A stretch of DNA of 48,196 nucleotides from assembly GCA_964406505.1 (NCBI GenBank), contig CAYORX010000014.1:1-48196 (forward strand). The letters run 5' to 3'. Under the pieces are notes generated by a model, which was not told the origin of the DNA, searched no databases, and was given only the letters and a program-made list of their open reading frames with translations. The stretch comes from DTU015 sp964406505 (lineage in GTDB: Bacteria; Bacillota; Sulfobacillia; Fermentithermobacillales; Fermentithermobacillaceae). Position numbers and translations under genes: made by a program. Within the stretch, counting starts at the first letter, position 1; every line of letters begins with the position of its first letter. Below are positions 25,783-36,547 of this stretch, in pieces.

Positions 25783-27114
25783 TCATTTCCGATGAACTTG
25801 TTTAAGATAAAAGTTTTGTAGATCTTCCCGCGTGTTTAAAGATGGGTCGGTCAAGACGAGTTCCACCATGTTGTTTAGCATATTGCCCAAGTCAGGGCCA
25901 GTGCTCATACCCCATTTAATAAGGTCATTGCCGTTTATCGCCAAGTCCTTAACGTTGAGGGGTTGTTTTTCGTTTAGCACTTTATCAACAGCTTTTTTTA
26001 GTCGGGCCAATTTGGAAAAATCAAAAGGTGGTGCAGATGCCTTAATATCTGCTTCTTGCAGCATGAGCAAATCATTCAAATTATCTTTTCCCACACGGTT
26101 TATAAGCTGCTTTACGCCTTTTAACTTTTTGCCCGGTTCATTGAATCTGCTCATGTGTTCTTGAACAAGAATTGTTACCGTTTCAACGGTGTTTTTGTCG
26201 AAGCGTAGGCGGGACAATATTTCTTGTGTGATTTCCGCACTTTTTTTATCATGACCGTGAAAACTACTTTCGCCCGGCTTAGCACCTTTAACACGAGTTA
26301 ATGGTTTGCCGATGTCATGCATTAAAGACGCAAGCCGAAGCGTACTTTTTGGCGGCACTAGATCTATTGTTGCTAAAAGATGTTCAAACACGTCTTTGTC
26401 GTGGTATTTATTGTCTTGATCAAATCCAGCGCATCGATCTAGTTCAGGCATGATATGCTTTAGAAGTCCGGTTTGCTGCATAAGTCGTATGCTTTGGCTC
26501 GGTCGGGAGCAAAGTACGATTTTACTGAATTCGTCGCGGATCCGTTCTTTTCCTATATTTCGGATTAGTTTTGCATGTCTTTTTATAGCGTTTAAAGTAT
26601 GAGATTCGATAGAAAAATTCAATTGACAGGTAAGGCGGATCGCCCGCATTAACCTTAAAGCATCCTCGCTGAACCTTTCGCAAGGGTCCCCAATGGCTCT
26701 TATGGTTCGTAGCTTAAGGTCGGAAAGGCCCCCAACATGGTCTTGAACTTCGCCTTTTGCATCCATAGCAAGGCCGTTCACCGTAAAATCTCGCCTTGCC
26801 GTATCTGTTTCCAACGAGCCGGAAAATTCAATTTCGTCTGGATGTCGTTGGTTTCGATAGGAACTTTCTTGCCGAAATGTTGTTACTTCAACGTTGACAC
26901 TTCCCAAGACGGTAACAGTGCCGTATTTAATTCCAGTCGGCGCAGTCTTATGGAACAAATCTATCACTTGATCCGGCAATGCATCAGTAGCTACATCCCA
27001 GTCCGACGGGGTTTTTTTAAGAAGAAGATCTCTCACGCACCCTCCTATGAGATACGCCTTAAAATCATTTTCCGAAAGCACTTTAATTATTTTATGCACA
27101 TTGTCAGGTATCAT
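25783..27114 (-). CDS. cca: tRNA CCA-adding enzyme / poly(A) polymerase family with HD domain
   Basis: The nucleotidyltransferase head has LIGGCVRDLLL and the catalytic SDWDVATDA (DxD), followed by RRDFTVNGLAMD and the tRNA-binding region. An HD phosphohydrolase domain follows, with LASLMHDIGKP and KYHDKDVFEHLL. The enzyme adds or repairs the tRNA 3' CCA end. The open frame extends to 27219, but homology begins at MIPDNVHKIIKVL, so I place the start at the ATG at 27114. The ribosome site there is poor. The upstream edge touches a 32-bp repeat array, so its promoter probably lies in or next to repeated DNA. Confidence 0.9.
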   Translation of the reverse strand: MIPDNVHKIIKVLSENDFKAYLIGGCVRDLLLKKTPSDWDVATDALPDQVIDLFHKTAPTGIKYGTVTVLGSVNVEVTTFRQESSYRNQRHPDEIEFSGSLETDTARRDFTVNGLAMDAKGEVQDHVGGLSDLKLRTIRAIGDPCERFSEDALRLMRAIRLTCQLNFSIESHTLNAIKRHAKLIRNIGKERIRDEFSKIVLCSRPSQSIRLMQQTGLLKHIMPELDRCAGFDQDNKYHDKDVFEHLLATIDLVPPKSTLRLASLMHDIGKPLTRVKGAKPGESSFHGHDKKSAEITQEILSRLRFDKNTVETVTILVQEHMSRFNEPGKKLKGVKQLINRVGKDNLNDLLMLQEADIKASAPPFDFSKLARLKKAVDKVLNEKQPLNVKDLAINGNDLIKWGMSTGPDLGNMLNNMVELVLTDPSLNTREDLQNFYLKQVHRK

Positions 27115-27229
27115 CGATATCATCAGTATCACCAGCATTATCGAAGTTATCGGTATCTGCATAAACTTAAGGTTATCGTATGTAAGATTGTACCTTTGAT
27201 ACGTATAGGTCACAACCACTTAAAGCTTT

Positions 27230-27420
27230 ATCACGCCGTTTCGGCACCATGGAGATGCTCTAATGTGCTGTTCTGGCACCATGGGTCTGTTCCATACTGT
27301 CGTTTCGGCACCATGGGCTTGCTTCTTTGTGTTGTTTCGGCACCATACCCAGGCTCTATCCCGTCGTTTTGGCACCATGCCTGGGTTCCGTTCGGTTGTT
27401 GTGGTACCAGACCTAAGTAC
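27230..27420 (+). repeat. 32-bp repeat array A (6 diverged units)
   Basis: The core GTTTCGGCACCAT or close variants recurs with its GG at 27243, 27275, 27307, 27339, 27371 and 27403, exactly 32 bases apart. The intervening halves are diverged. The array sits between the 5' end of the CCA gene and the truncated 3' end of an adhesin pseudogene. Confidence 0.92.
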
Positions 27421-27429
27421 CGTTTTGAG

Positions 27430-30400
27430 GAATGGCCCTAATCCATACCGTTCCATCAGAGCTGGTCACGCCGGTTCTAACAACTGTTTCTCCGTCTTCA
27501 GCATACAAAGTAAATTCTACCCCCCCAAGAGGCTCCTCATTTTCATCGATTTTAATGATTTTAGTGATATGAATAGATCCATTTCTTTGAAACGAAGCGC
27601 CAGTAAGAGCGCTGGTTATTTCAAAACTTTTTAGTCGTCCTCTTGTGTTTCATCTCCCCCAAGTAAAACCACCTTGTTGGAAACTTCGCTTGGATTACCC
27701 GTAACATCAGTAACGTATGTGGAACGATAACCCTTTTCGCAATCAGGAATTTCAAATCTGAGAATCCGCGTATCTATATCGTAAGAAACTATAGCTTCGA
27801 CGTTCAGTTCTTGATTCTCATCCTCACTGTAACCGCCGTCCAGATTAAGTTCTATTTGTACAACGGTTATATTATCGTCGACTAGTCGATTAGAAGTTCA
27901 CCCATTGCATCCGTCCGAAGTTCAATACCTCCAGGTATCCGGTTTTCTATTCTAGTGCTGAGCTGCTGCATTTCATACCCATGATAATCGATAGCCCAAA
28001 GGATTTCTTTTGCATCAGATTTTTCGACTACGCCGAGATCCTTCTCCAAAATCGTGTTTTCGATGATAACATTTTGTTCGCACTTAATGCCTTTGCTTCA
28101 TTTTTCTGCCATAAGTGTAAGCGTGTTTGTTACTGTGGTGCAGCTATTTTCGCAAAATATCCTTTACAAATGTCATCGATTGGACCAGATTTTAACAATA
28201 TAACATAAGGAGTTTTAAGTTCTTGGAAAGTAAATGTAGCTTTGCGACTCTCGAACTGGGCTTCAAACCCGTTAACATCATCAAGCGGGTCACCCGTTGC
28301 TTTGACATTTCCGCTAGTATCCTTTTTACCTGCGAAGATTAAATATTTTTGTCTCCCGTGATGTTTTGTGCTCCCTTCCTTCAGGAAGTATATATTCCAC
28401 GGTTGCCTTGCCCAAACGTTTACCTTTTGTATTTGTGGTTGAAGGCAGATCCAAACTTTCGGCATTGATGCTTAGTCTAAAAATTACTGATTTATCCACG
28501 TAATCGAATCCTTGTAATCGAATCCTTCCGTGGATTCAGTTGTTATGTCGTTGGGAACGGATTTAGGGTCAGACCCCGCCTTTAGCATTTCCTTTGACAG
28601 CATGTTGCTGACATAATTTCTTTCGCCTAATGCTTGATTAAACAAAAGGTTCTTGCTGAAAAGACTTGCTATGTTACGTACCTTAGAGATTTTATTGCCG
28701 CAAATATACCAGAGTTTAATATAGTAGTATTGAAACTGAAAGTTGTTTTAGTCTAGGTAGCCCTGTGATTTGCAGCAGGTCTGCTATTCTTTCTTCGTTT
28801 TGCTTTATTTCATAAACTTTCATACTTACAGACGTGTCGCTATTGGCGTTGTTTAAAAGTATTTCCCGTATATTTTTGATCATAATGTGGAGATAAATCT
28901 TCCCGATTTAAACCCTCTGAGAATCCGGTAACCTTTGATAGATCAAACTCGATATCTCCTGATCCATAAACTAACAAATCTTAAACTCTTAAGTTTAGGA
29001 TATTTTGACCTTTGGGATCTACGATAACTCCCCAGGTGATCTGGCGGTTTTGCAGAACCATTTTCGTCGATTTTTTAGAAATGAGGTTGTAGCCCACCCC
29101 AACAACTTTATCCCCAGATCCTACATTTCCGCCGAAATTATCCCAGGCGATGATGGCGGAGTTGCGGTAAGTTGTAGTTTCAGATGTGAAACCTTCATCA
29201 GGTACTTTACATGTGATTTTAAAAACTATTTTTGAAGAGATGTCGCCTAAATTGTATTTATTGTCGATAGGATGTATAGATTTAGAAAAACCCGGTTCAA
29301 ACCATTTGCTGTTTCCCCGTCCCACTCTAATTAGTACCATTCTGCTGATTCAAAGGCTAGCCCTTGGGGAATGAGATCTTGGATTACTACATTCTTAAGA
29401 TTAGATCCGTATGGTTTTGCGTTTATTGTCCAAGCGATGGTTCTATTTTTAGAGTTGTAGTATCCGGTGTTATCATGTGAGTATTTGCTCTCAACTACGC
29501 CTTTTTCTATCCATTCAGGAGTAAGACGGACGATTTCCTTATCTTACCCTTCGCGATTGTTTTATTCAAAACGTCCAAAGCGTTCAAAAATTCCGTTTCG
29601 TTGGTTATTGATTCATTATCTGCGGAATAGTACAAGCCGTCTGGAATACTCGTCTTAAAACTTAAGGTTTGGGGACTTTTTGTATCTGATGGAAACTTGA
29701 AAGCTAAAATATTAACGTAAGTAGCCGTCGTAACGGTGTTTCCCCCATCTCTAACGAATCGTAAACATAATCACCAACAGAGGAGAGGTCGTCTTTAAAT
29801 GTATAACCGTTGATATTTATGTGTTGACCTTTTAATTTGGCAAAGAATTTGACTTTCCATTTAACTTTCTGAGATTTCAAGTCAGCTTCCCGGATTTTTC
29901 TTAGGAATATTTGGGATGTACCGCAGGAACAAGCACGGTAACGGTAAATGTTTTTTCCAAAATCTCAATCAGATATTCTCCTGGTTTTTCAGCATTGCCC
30001 ATCCTTTACATAACTTAACTCGTCTTCAAGCCATGCTGTTATTCCGCTAAACTCGCCGTCAAAAACATCATCTTCGCCGTCGAATGTGACTCCTGCTTTT
30101 AACATTGGATCATCTTGGATAAATTCTACGCACCCCATCCGTGTTCCGCTATACTCTAATTCCATTGGCTCTTCATCTAACAACAAGTTGAAAATGTTTG
30201 TCAACTCAAAGATTGCAATATCGTCTTTTTTAACGTATTTATCTTCGACGGCATCCAGATCATCACCTAAAACGGGCACCTCGAAAGAATTTTTACGGTG
30301 ATAGATTGTTCACTGTCGATGGTTATCCCTGGGCAGATTTCTTTGTTTCCTCGCTTTACCTCGACCTCTACGTTCTTCAAAATATTCTTAACGTCATTAC

Positions 30401-30503
30401 CTTTACCGTTAGCCAAGACCGGACTGATAAGGCTGGAGAAGATTGAGTACCATCATGGTTAAAACCGTTAAAGCGATCAGGAACCTTTTTCGATGTTTCT
30501 CAT
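27430..30503 (-). pseudogene. large secreted Cna-B/collagen-binding-type adhesin, heavily frameshifted
   Basis: Across 3 kb the minus strand reads, in shifting frames, a cell-wall adhesin. There is a signal segment KRFLIALTVLTMMVLNLLQP near 30450, out of frame with the ATG at 30503. N-terminal adhesin-domain fragments lie at 29989-30279, middle beta-sandwich fragments at 28981-29340 and 28130-28465, and ENTILEKDLGVVEK ... IENRIPGGIEL around 27900-28075. A Cna-B (SpaA-like) domain piece, GSIHITKIIKIDENEEPLGG and VEFTLYAEDG, lies near 27470-27570. Many frame changes and stops separate these, so no product is expected. The 3' end stops inside the Cna-B domain where repeat array A begins; no sortase motif remains. 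Confidence 0.8.
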
Positions 30504-31175
30504 TTGATGTGTCTCACTTATTTAAACTTCTTTCTACGTTTTAAAAGTGTTTATGTAGTAAACAAAATTATAGTGGACCTATTATAATGGACCTATTAAT
30601 ACTGCTTAGCGATCAAAAATAAAGACCCCGACATTCAAGAATATCTATTTACCGGTTACCGGTCGGGATATATATTACCGATGTAGCATTGATGTGGTAC
30701 TGTATGAAAACGCTAGTGACCCACAACAAACGTTATGTATAAAAGAATTATTACGCAATTCAGATGTTTGCCTTAATGAATAATCATTTTTACCTTTTTA
30801 ATAGAATGAGAAAAAATGCGGTGTTTTCTACGTGCTGCGTATTTATGAAAAAGAAGGTGACTTGGCACTACCATCTTTAGTTTGCTTTGACTTTGCTATG
30901 TGATGGGGTTATGACATCTTAACCATGCTTTTTAATAGTTAGGTTGTCGAGAAAATTATTCAAAATGTTTACAATTTCTTTGCCGTCAATATCATGATCC
31001 GAGGATCCGAGTTACTTATAGGATTTTCATATTTTCATGTAGGATTTCATGGCTTTGATTCCAGGAAAAAAACAGGCTTTATATTCCCTCATCTTCTGGC
31101 GGCATAACCGGGTTCATCCGGTGAATCGAAGACCACCGGTGATTCAAAAACCAAATGTTGATTCATAACTACTTT
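30504..31175. other. gene-free stretch
   Basis: About 670 bases without a supportable gene separate the adhesin and AraC pseudogenes. There is a short direct repeat (TGGACCTATTA twice near 30573-30598) and a GGTTACCGG palindromic patch near 30655. Three GATTCA/GAATC-type motifs occur near 31120-31165. No function is assigned. Confidence 0.5.
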
Positions 31176-32035
31176 TTAGTATTCGCCTGGTGTCATTCCG
31201 AACTGGTTTTGAAAAATTTGTGAAATGCATTTGCGCTACTAAAACCCACTTCTTTAGATATCTGTTCGATAGTTTTAGCCCCGATAAGCAATAGATCCGC
31301 GGCCTTTTGCAATCTTAAGCGATTTAGAAATGTGGTAAATGACATTCCTAATTTGTCGCGAATGAATCGAGATAGATAATGGTAAGTAACGTGTTCCCTA
31401 GCACTGATTTGTTTAAGCGTTATTTTTTCGTGAAAATTTTCAGATATATAACCGATGATCCTTTTCAATCTTTTTAAATCTTCTTCGCCAGTCATATTTT
31501 TTATGTCATCAATTTTATAAAATGAATAGTTGAACAAAAGTCCAGCTAGCAAAAATAGATTACTACCGATTCTAGCGCGGTATCCCGCTTTCTGGGTAAA
31601 AACATCTAGGGCAATTTGCACCAAGTTTTCGTTTGTTTTATTTCCGTGCTTCATTAAAGTTTTGTTTTTTAAAAAGGATTTACATTTGAAATGAAGTTTA
31701 CTTAAGTCGAAATAAATTCCGCTGTAAAATGCGAGAACAATCTGTACGCGTAGCGGTTGACAAGGTCTTAAGTCTTTGCGCACATTATGGACTTCATAAC
31801 TATCGATGAAGAGAAAACCGCCTGCTCACAGTTCATTTGTCTTTGTATCAATCATTACAGTAGCGCGGCCTTCCAATATTAACAAAGACTCAACTTGTGG
31901 ATGGCAGTGAACACCAGTTTCTAAAGTGTTATGAAGAAGTGTTCTAACCGGCAACTCATCTTCGGCTTTTATGGATTTGAAGTGATACCTCAGTGCATTG
32001 GATCCTTTTACAAATTCTTCAAAAATACCATTTAT
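31176..32035 (-). pseudogene. AraC-family regulator with N-terminal cupin domain, broken
   Basis: An uninterrupted fragment (31193-31783) contains the double helix-turn-helix of AraC regulators: KITLKQISAREHVTYHYLSR and IEQISKEVGFSSANAFHKFF. The expected ending NQFGMTPGEY is present, but one frame away, terminating at 31176. Upstream, an AraC-type cupin (LETGVHCHPQVESLLILEG, GGFLFIDSYEVHNV) is in frame but interrupted by a TGA after TNEL, near 31823, and lacks a start codon. Three lesions make it a pseudogene. It may once have controlled a neighbouring, now lost, catabolic gene. Confidence 0.82.
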
Positions 32036-32321
32036 GCTACTAAGGCTAATTTACGAACTTGCCTAATACTTTGTGCCTGTTTGGTAAAATTCTTGATTGG
32101 TTTAAAAGATTCCTTTACCTTATTTAATTCTTTACGTCAGACGAACTTTTACATCAGCGACGCCTATTTGAGGACGCGGCAAGGATTTATTTGAAACTTG
32201 CAGAACAGTATATTGGAAAGAGTTTTGTTTTGGATTGGTTGGATTGCTTAAAATTTAATTAGGAAAGCGAAATGATACTACTATGAAATGATACAACAGG
32301 GGATAGTGGAAAGGTGTTGGA

Positions 32322-33050
32322 TTGAAGGAACGTGTGATTCGGAGGGGAAATATTTTGGATCCGAATAATTATTGTAGTGGCACAAAGGGGAGCCAATTTT
32401 GTATCCGAACTTGGGTGAATCGAGAACCTAGAGAATTTGCGGATATGATTTTGACGTCATCGCCTTTTATAATAGCTTCAAGCAAGCCCGAAGGCCATAT
32501 CGAGTGGCTGTCACCACTTGTGGAAGATGACTACAAAGAGTATCGCGATGATTTTCTCACACCTTTGGGGCTTGATAAATACAATAGTGATCTTAGAAGT
32601 TTCTGGCCTAGACGGGGACCGCAATGGGATTGTTTGGGTTGGATTCGTCAAAATCAAAATGATGCAGTTCTTTTAATCGAAGCAAAAGCACATACGTCCG
32701 AAATGTCTACTCCAAGTGGCGCAAAAGATATAGAAAGTGTGAAACTCATTCGCGAATCGTTAACACGTGTTCAGCGGTTTATGGGGATTAAGCCCCATGA
32801 TTGGATGTTTTCTGATTTTTATCAGTTTGCTAATCGGTTGGCGTTTTTGTATTTTCTTAACCAGGTGGTTAATGTGCCTGCCTATTTAGCGATGGTAAAT
32901 TTCGTGAATGATGTTAGTTACAAACCCACATCACTCGCTGAATGGCGGCAACATTATATTGAAGTATTTAGGCGGATGGGTATTAATCAAAAATGCAGGA
33001 TGCTTGACCGCCTCATCATGTTATTTCTTCCCGCAAGTCCTTTCGAATAA
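32322..33050 (+). CDS. hypothetical protein with PD-(D/E)XK-like motif
   Basis: This 242-residue protein is intact and starts at TTG with GGAAAGGTG upstream. The conserved block is SFWPRRGPQWDCLG followed by DAVLLIEAKAH: Asp103, Glu120-x-Lys122 and the preceding strand match the core of PD-(D/E)XK nuclease-fold proteins. A helical C-terminal half follows, with FYQFANRLAFLYFLNQ. I recall this as a family of uncharacterised bacterial proteins. A nuclease role is inference. It is a lone gene that ends 80 bases before a 32-bp repeat array and follows a decayed region, so it may be part of an accessory island. Confidence 0.7.
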   Translation: MKERVIRRGNILDPNNYCSGTKGSQFCIRTWVNREPREFADMILTSSPFIIASSKPEGHIEWLSPLVEDDYKEYRDDFLTPLGLDKYNSDLRSFWPRRGPQWDCLGWIRQNQNDAVLLIEAKAHTSEMSTPSGAKDIESVKLIRESLTRVQRFMGIKPHDWMFSDFYQFANRLAFLYFLNQVVNVPAYLAMVNFVNDVSYKPTSLAEWRQHYIEVFRRMGINQKCRMLDRLIMLFLPASPFE

Positions 33051-33130
33051 GTGGCGGCAAACCAGGAACAAGGTAAAACTTGATGCTTTTTTAGAATTAG
33101 ATTTGAACAAAAGAATCAGACTATTTAAGC

Positions 33131-33629
33131 AGCATAGCCACGCTGCATCCTGCCGATTCAGCAGCACAGCCACGTTGCATCCTGCCGATTCAGCAGCACA
33201 GCCACGTTGCATCAGTCCAAAACAGCACTATACGTCAGTTCCATCCCTCCGATACGGCAGCATAGCCACGTCGCATCCTGCCGATTCAGCAGCACAGCCA
33301 CGTTGCATCCTGCCGATTCAGCAGTATAGCCCCGCTGCATCAGTCCAAAACAGCACTANNNNNNNNNNNNNNNNNNNNNNNNNNNNNNNNNNNNNNNNNN
33401 NNNNNNNNNNNNNNNNNNNNNNNNNNNNNNNNNNNNNNNNNNNNNNNNNNNNNNNNNNTCCAAAACAGCACTATACGTCAGTTCCATCCCTCCGATACGG
33501 CAGCATAGCCACGCTGCATCCTGCCGATTCAGCAGTACAGCCACGTTGCATCAGTCCAAAACAGCACTATACGTCAGTTCCATCCCTCCGATACGGCAGC
33601 ATAGCCACGTCGCATCCTGCCGATTTGGC
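33131..33629 (+). repeat. 32-bp repeat array B, interrupted by assembly gap
   Basis: Units start at 33131, 33163, 33195 and 33227 and continue at the same 32-base step. Types alternate: AGCATAGCCACG...CTGCCGATTCAGC, a CAGTCCAAAACAGC variant, and ACTATACGTC followed by AGTTCCATCCCTCCGATACGGC. The last aligns with the TTCCATCCCGCCGTTTCGGC units of the other arrays, so it is the same family. Copies resume after the N run up to about 33629. Confidence 0.92.
33359..33458. other. assembly gap (100 N)
   Basis: Exactly 100 undetermined bases lie inside repeat array B. This is the usual placeholder for a gap of unknown size, so the true number of repeats here is not known. Confidence 0.98.
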
Positions 33630-33855
33630 CTCATATTATCTTTCCATCAAAATGCTTAATTTTGCTTAGCTATCTAAAAGCGATAAAAACCAGAAGAAGA
33701 AGGATTTTCCATATGGCAAGGAGAATTAGCCATATACAGATTGATGGGTATAGATACAAATTTCTACAAAAAATTACAAATACATGGTTTTGCGGTTAGA
33801 CATAATGCGAGTTTTTACATACAGGCCGACCTGGTTGCGATAAGGAGGAACAGTC

Positions 33856-35028
33856 GTGATATTTGGCGTCTTAAGGGACATTAAAGAAGGTGAGTATCGG
33901 GTTATCTGTACACCTATGGAAGTGCGGTCATTTGTTGGTGCAGGACACGTCGTTCTCGCGCAAAAGGATTGCGGTAAAGCTGCAAATTTTTCAAACGAGG
34001 CCTACCAAGCCGCGGGGGCAGAAATCGTTGAATCAACTGAGGAAATGTATGCAAGATGCGACATGATAGCAAAAGTAAAAGAGTTTGAGAAATGCGAATA
34101 CGATCTCATTCGAGAAGATCAAATTATTCTCGGATGTATTCATCCTGCGGGTAATCCTGAAGAGGTAGATGCTATCCTTAAAAGCAAATCCATTGCTTTC
34201 GCAGCTGAAGACTCCCATAGATATGGCTCTCCTAATTGTGAAGCGGCTGGTAAACAAGGGGCCTTGTTTGGCCTAGAGTCTTTGCTTACCATAAACGGCG
34301 GAAAAGGTAAATTCGTAAGCGGTTTTGCCGGCGCACCGGGTATAAACGTGTTAATTTTAGGCGGTGGCATCGTAGGACAAAACGCACTACAAGTGTTGCA
34401 TGCGTTAGGTGCTAATTGTACAGTTATGGATATAAACATCGGTGTATTGCGACAACTTGGTAGCAAATACCTAGGTGCGATTAATACCATGTTTTCGTCC
34501 AAAGAGGCAATTGCTTCGGTGCTGCCACAGATGGATATGGTATTAAATTGTGTCAAGTGGCCTAAACATCGTACTGATTTTCTGATCGACAAAGAAATGC
34601 TGAAACTGATGGAACCTGGCTCGGTATTAGTCGACATCAGTAATGATGATCCGGGTGCAATAGAGAGCAGTCGTGAAACCTTTCATGACAACCCTCGTTA
34701 CGTAGTGAACGGAGTAGTTCATTACTGTGTTAGTAATATTCCTGGAGCAGTTGCACACTCTACTTCAATATCTTATGCCGCGGCGATGCAGCCATTCATT
34801 TTAAGTGTCCTTAATGATGGTGTTGTAAAAACTTGCATTAAAGATGGTTATTGGCGGCGTAGTTTGATGGCATATAAAGGATTGCTGACTCATGAAGAAA
34901 CCAGTGCAATTCAAAATAGGCCTTGGTTACGCCCAGAAGATGCACTAGGCATTGCTGATTTTAAATTGGATCCGGCGCCACCGGCCACAGTCACTCGTTC
35001 TACTAATTTTTATCAAGGGCTTGTATAG
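33856..35028 (+). CDS. alanine dehydrogenase-family oxidoreductase
   Basis: The 390-residue product has the alanine dehydrogenase / transhydrogenase alpha fold. Arg15 (EGEYRV), Lys75 (AKVKE) and His96 (GCIHPAG) are at the positions of the pyruvate-binding and catalytic residues. The nucleotide loop is LILGGGIVGQNA and the conserved VVNGVVHYCVSNIPGAVAHST follows. The stretch corresponding to AIDQGG is altered to SNDDPGA, and the segment before the NAD loop differs, so the amino acid oxidised may not be alanine. AAGGAGG lies seven bases before a GTG start. It is the first gene of an operon with a PrpD-family protein, a peptide importer and an M20 amidohydrolase, consistent with deaminating a released amino acid. 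Confidence 0.88.
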   Translation: MIFGVLRDIKEGEYRVICTPMEVRSFVGAGHVVLAQKDCGKAANFSNEAYQAAGAEIVESTEEMYARCDMIAKVKEFEKCEYDLIREDQIILGCIHPAGNPEEVDAILKSKSIAFAAEDSHRYGSPNCEAAGKQGALFGLESLLTINGGKGKFVSGFAGAPGINVLILGGGIVGQNALQVLHALGANCTVMDINIGVLRQLGSKYLGAINTMFSSKEAIASVLPQMDMVLNCVKWPKHRTDFLIDKEMLKLMEPGSVLVDISNDDPGAIESSRETFHDNPRYVVNGVVHYCVSNIPGAVAHSTSISYAAAMQPFILSVLNDGVVKTCIKDGYWRRSLMAYKGLLTHEETSAIQNRPWLRPEDALGIADFKLDPAPPATVTRSTNFYQGLV

Positions 35029-35081
35029 TTTATCAGTTTATTCATATATTTTAGTGAAGGGGAAAAGTGGGGTAAGTAAAA

Positions 35082-36431
35082 CTGAAATATTCTACAGATT
35101 ATCGTCTCGAAGAATTCTTGTTGAATACTCGATGGGGCGATTTACCTAAACAAGTGCAAAAACGTGTTCAAGCATGCTTCATAGATCTTATTGGAGCAAT
35201 AGTGACGGGAAGTCGAAGTCAACAATTCAAGGTTGGCAAGCAAATGGCCTCGTTAGTGTATAATTCAGAAGGTCAAATACCTGTTTTGGGTGCTAATCGC
35301 CGCCTAAATGTTATGGGGGCGGCGACAGCAATGGCCCATGCGTCTAACGCTTATGATATCGATGATGGACACAATCTTATTCGGGCGCATCCCGGCACTT
35401 CTTTTATTGGTGGACTTTTAGCTGTTGCTTATCACAAAAATGTTACGTACGAAGAGTTTTTGACGACATTGGCAGTTACCTACGAAGCCACGATAAGGTT
35501 CGGAAGGGCTGTAATGGATTACTATCAATTTGCACACAGTAGCGGAACTTTTGGCGCTTTCGGAACCGCTGCAGGAACAGGTCGGCTATTCGGTCTTTCC
35601 CGTGAGATGTTGAACAATGCTTTATCAGTAGCTGATTTTAACGCACCATTGGCACCGGGTATCCGTTCGGTAAAATATCCGTCCATGAATAAAGACGGAG
35701 TACCCTTTGGTGTTATGATAGGCATGTTAGCTGTTGCGGAAACGCTTTGCGGTTTTTCCGGAAACAAACACCTATTAGAAGCGGAACCCTATGCGAAGTA
35801 TTTAGATGATCTTGGCGTGAACTATGAAATCCTTCAACTCTATTTCAAACCTTATCCTTGTTGCCGCTGGGCGCATGCAGCTATTGATGCCTGCCTCGAT
35901 GTGATGAGAGAATGGAATATTACACACAATGCTGTTGAGCGCGTGATCGTTTACACTTTTGAACGAGCAACGTTATTATCGAAAATTATCCCCAAAACTA
36001 CCGATGAAGCACAGTACAATATCGCTTATCCAGTAGCAGCTGCTATAGTTGCGGGCGATTTTGGTTTTGCACAGGTATTTGAGGATAATTTGAATGATCC
36101 CCACGTTTTGCAGGTAATGGACAAGTTGGAATTTCGTGTAGATCCGTATTTTGACTCCGAATTTCCCCAAAAACGATTCTGTCGGGTTGAGATGTATCTG
36201 AAAAATGGCAAAATGCTTAGATCAAGTGTTCATGAGCCGCGAGGCGAAGCCCATGAAAATATCGGAACAGACTGGATTATCGATAAATTTAAGCGGATTA
36301 CTGAACCCATCCTTACACGGTCCGGTCAAGAAATATTTATTGCTTGTCTTCACCAAAATTTAAACCAGTCAATGCGTCAATTGATGAATTTATTAAATCA
36401 GAAAGAATATTGGCGTGGCAAAACATATTGA
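35082..36431 (+). CDS. MmgE/PrpD-family protein
   Basis: This protein of about 450 residues belongs to the MmgE/PrpD family, which includes 2-methylcitrate dehydratase, cis-aconitate decarboxylase and many uncharacterised members. Motifs seen are CFIDLIGAIVTGS, AHASNAYDIDDGH, HPGTSFIGGLLAVAY and FKPYPCCRWAHAAID. The first ordinary start in frame is TTG at 35118, but family homology extends upstream (STDYRLEEFLLNTRW). The open frame has no ATG, GTG or TTG before that; a CTG at 35082, 14 bases after GAAGGGGAAAAG, is my best candidate. The substrate is unknown. Its place after an amino-acid dehydrogenase suggests further breakdown or racemisation of the carbon skeleton. Confidence 0.82.
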   Translation: MKYSTDYRLEEFLLNTRWGDLPKQVQKRVQACFIDLIGAIVTGSRSQQFKVGKQMASLVYNSEGQIPVLGANRRLNVMGAATAMAHASNAYDIDDGHNLIRAHPGTSFIGGLLAVAYHKNVTYEEFLTTLAVTYEATIRFGRAVMDYYQFAHSSGTFGAFGTAAGTGRLFGLSREMLNNALSVADFNAPLAPGIRSVKYPSMNKDGVPFGVMIGMLAVAETLCGFSGNKHLLEAEPYAKYLDDLGVNYEILQLYFKPYPCCRWAHAAIDACLDVMREWNITHNAVERVIVYTFERATLLSKIIPKTTDEAQYNIAYPVAAAIVAGDFGFAQVFEDNLNDPHVLQVMDKLEFRVDPYFDSEFPQKRFCRVEMYLKNGKMLRSSVHEPRGEAHENIGTDWIIDKFKRITEPILTRSGQEIFIACLHQNLNQSMRQLMNLLNQKEYWRGKTY

Positions 36432-36547
36432 AAACTAAGTTTTGTTAACGCGGAAGGTCAATTGGGGACTGGTTCAACCGCAAGTTTTTTCGTAAATCTC
36501 AATTTCTAATGTATTGCTATGGTATTTCAATGAGGAGGTTCACATAA

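Noticed and set aside
27220..27456. Open frames across array A on both strands
   Set aside because: They are translations of the repeat plus the end of the adhesin pseudogene, with no ribosome site or family similarity.
31784..31860. Possible recoded TGA (selenocysteine) in the AraC gene
   Set aside because: The position is not a conserved cysteine, the gene has a second frameshift and no start codon, so decay is the simpler reading.
32908..33669. A 253-codon open frame spanning array B
   Set aside because: It overlaps a real gene, runs through repeats and the N gap, and its sequence is the three-frame readout of 32-bp units.
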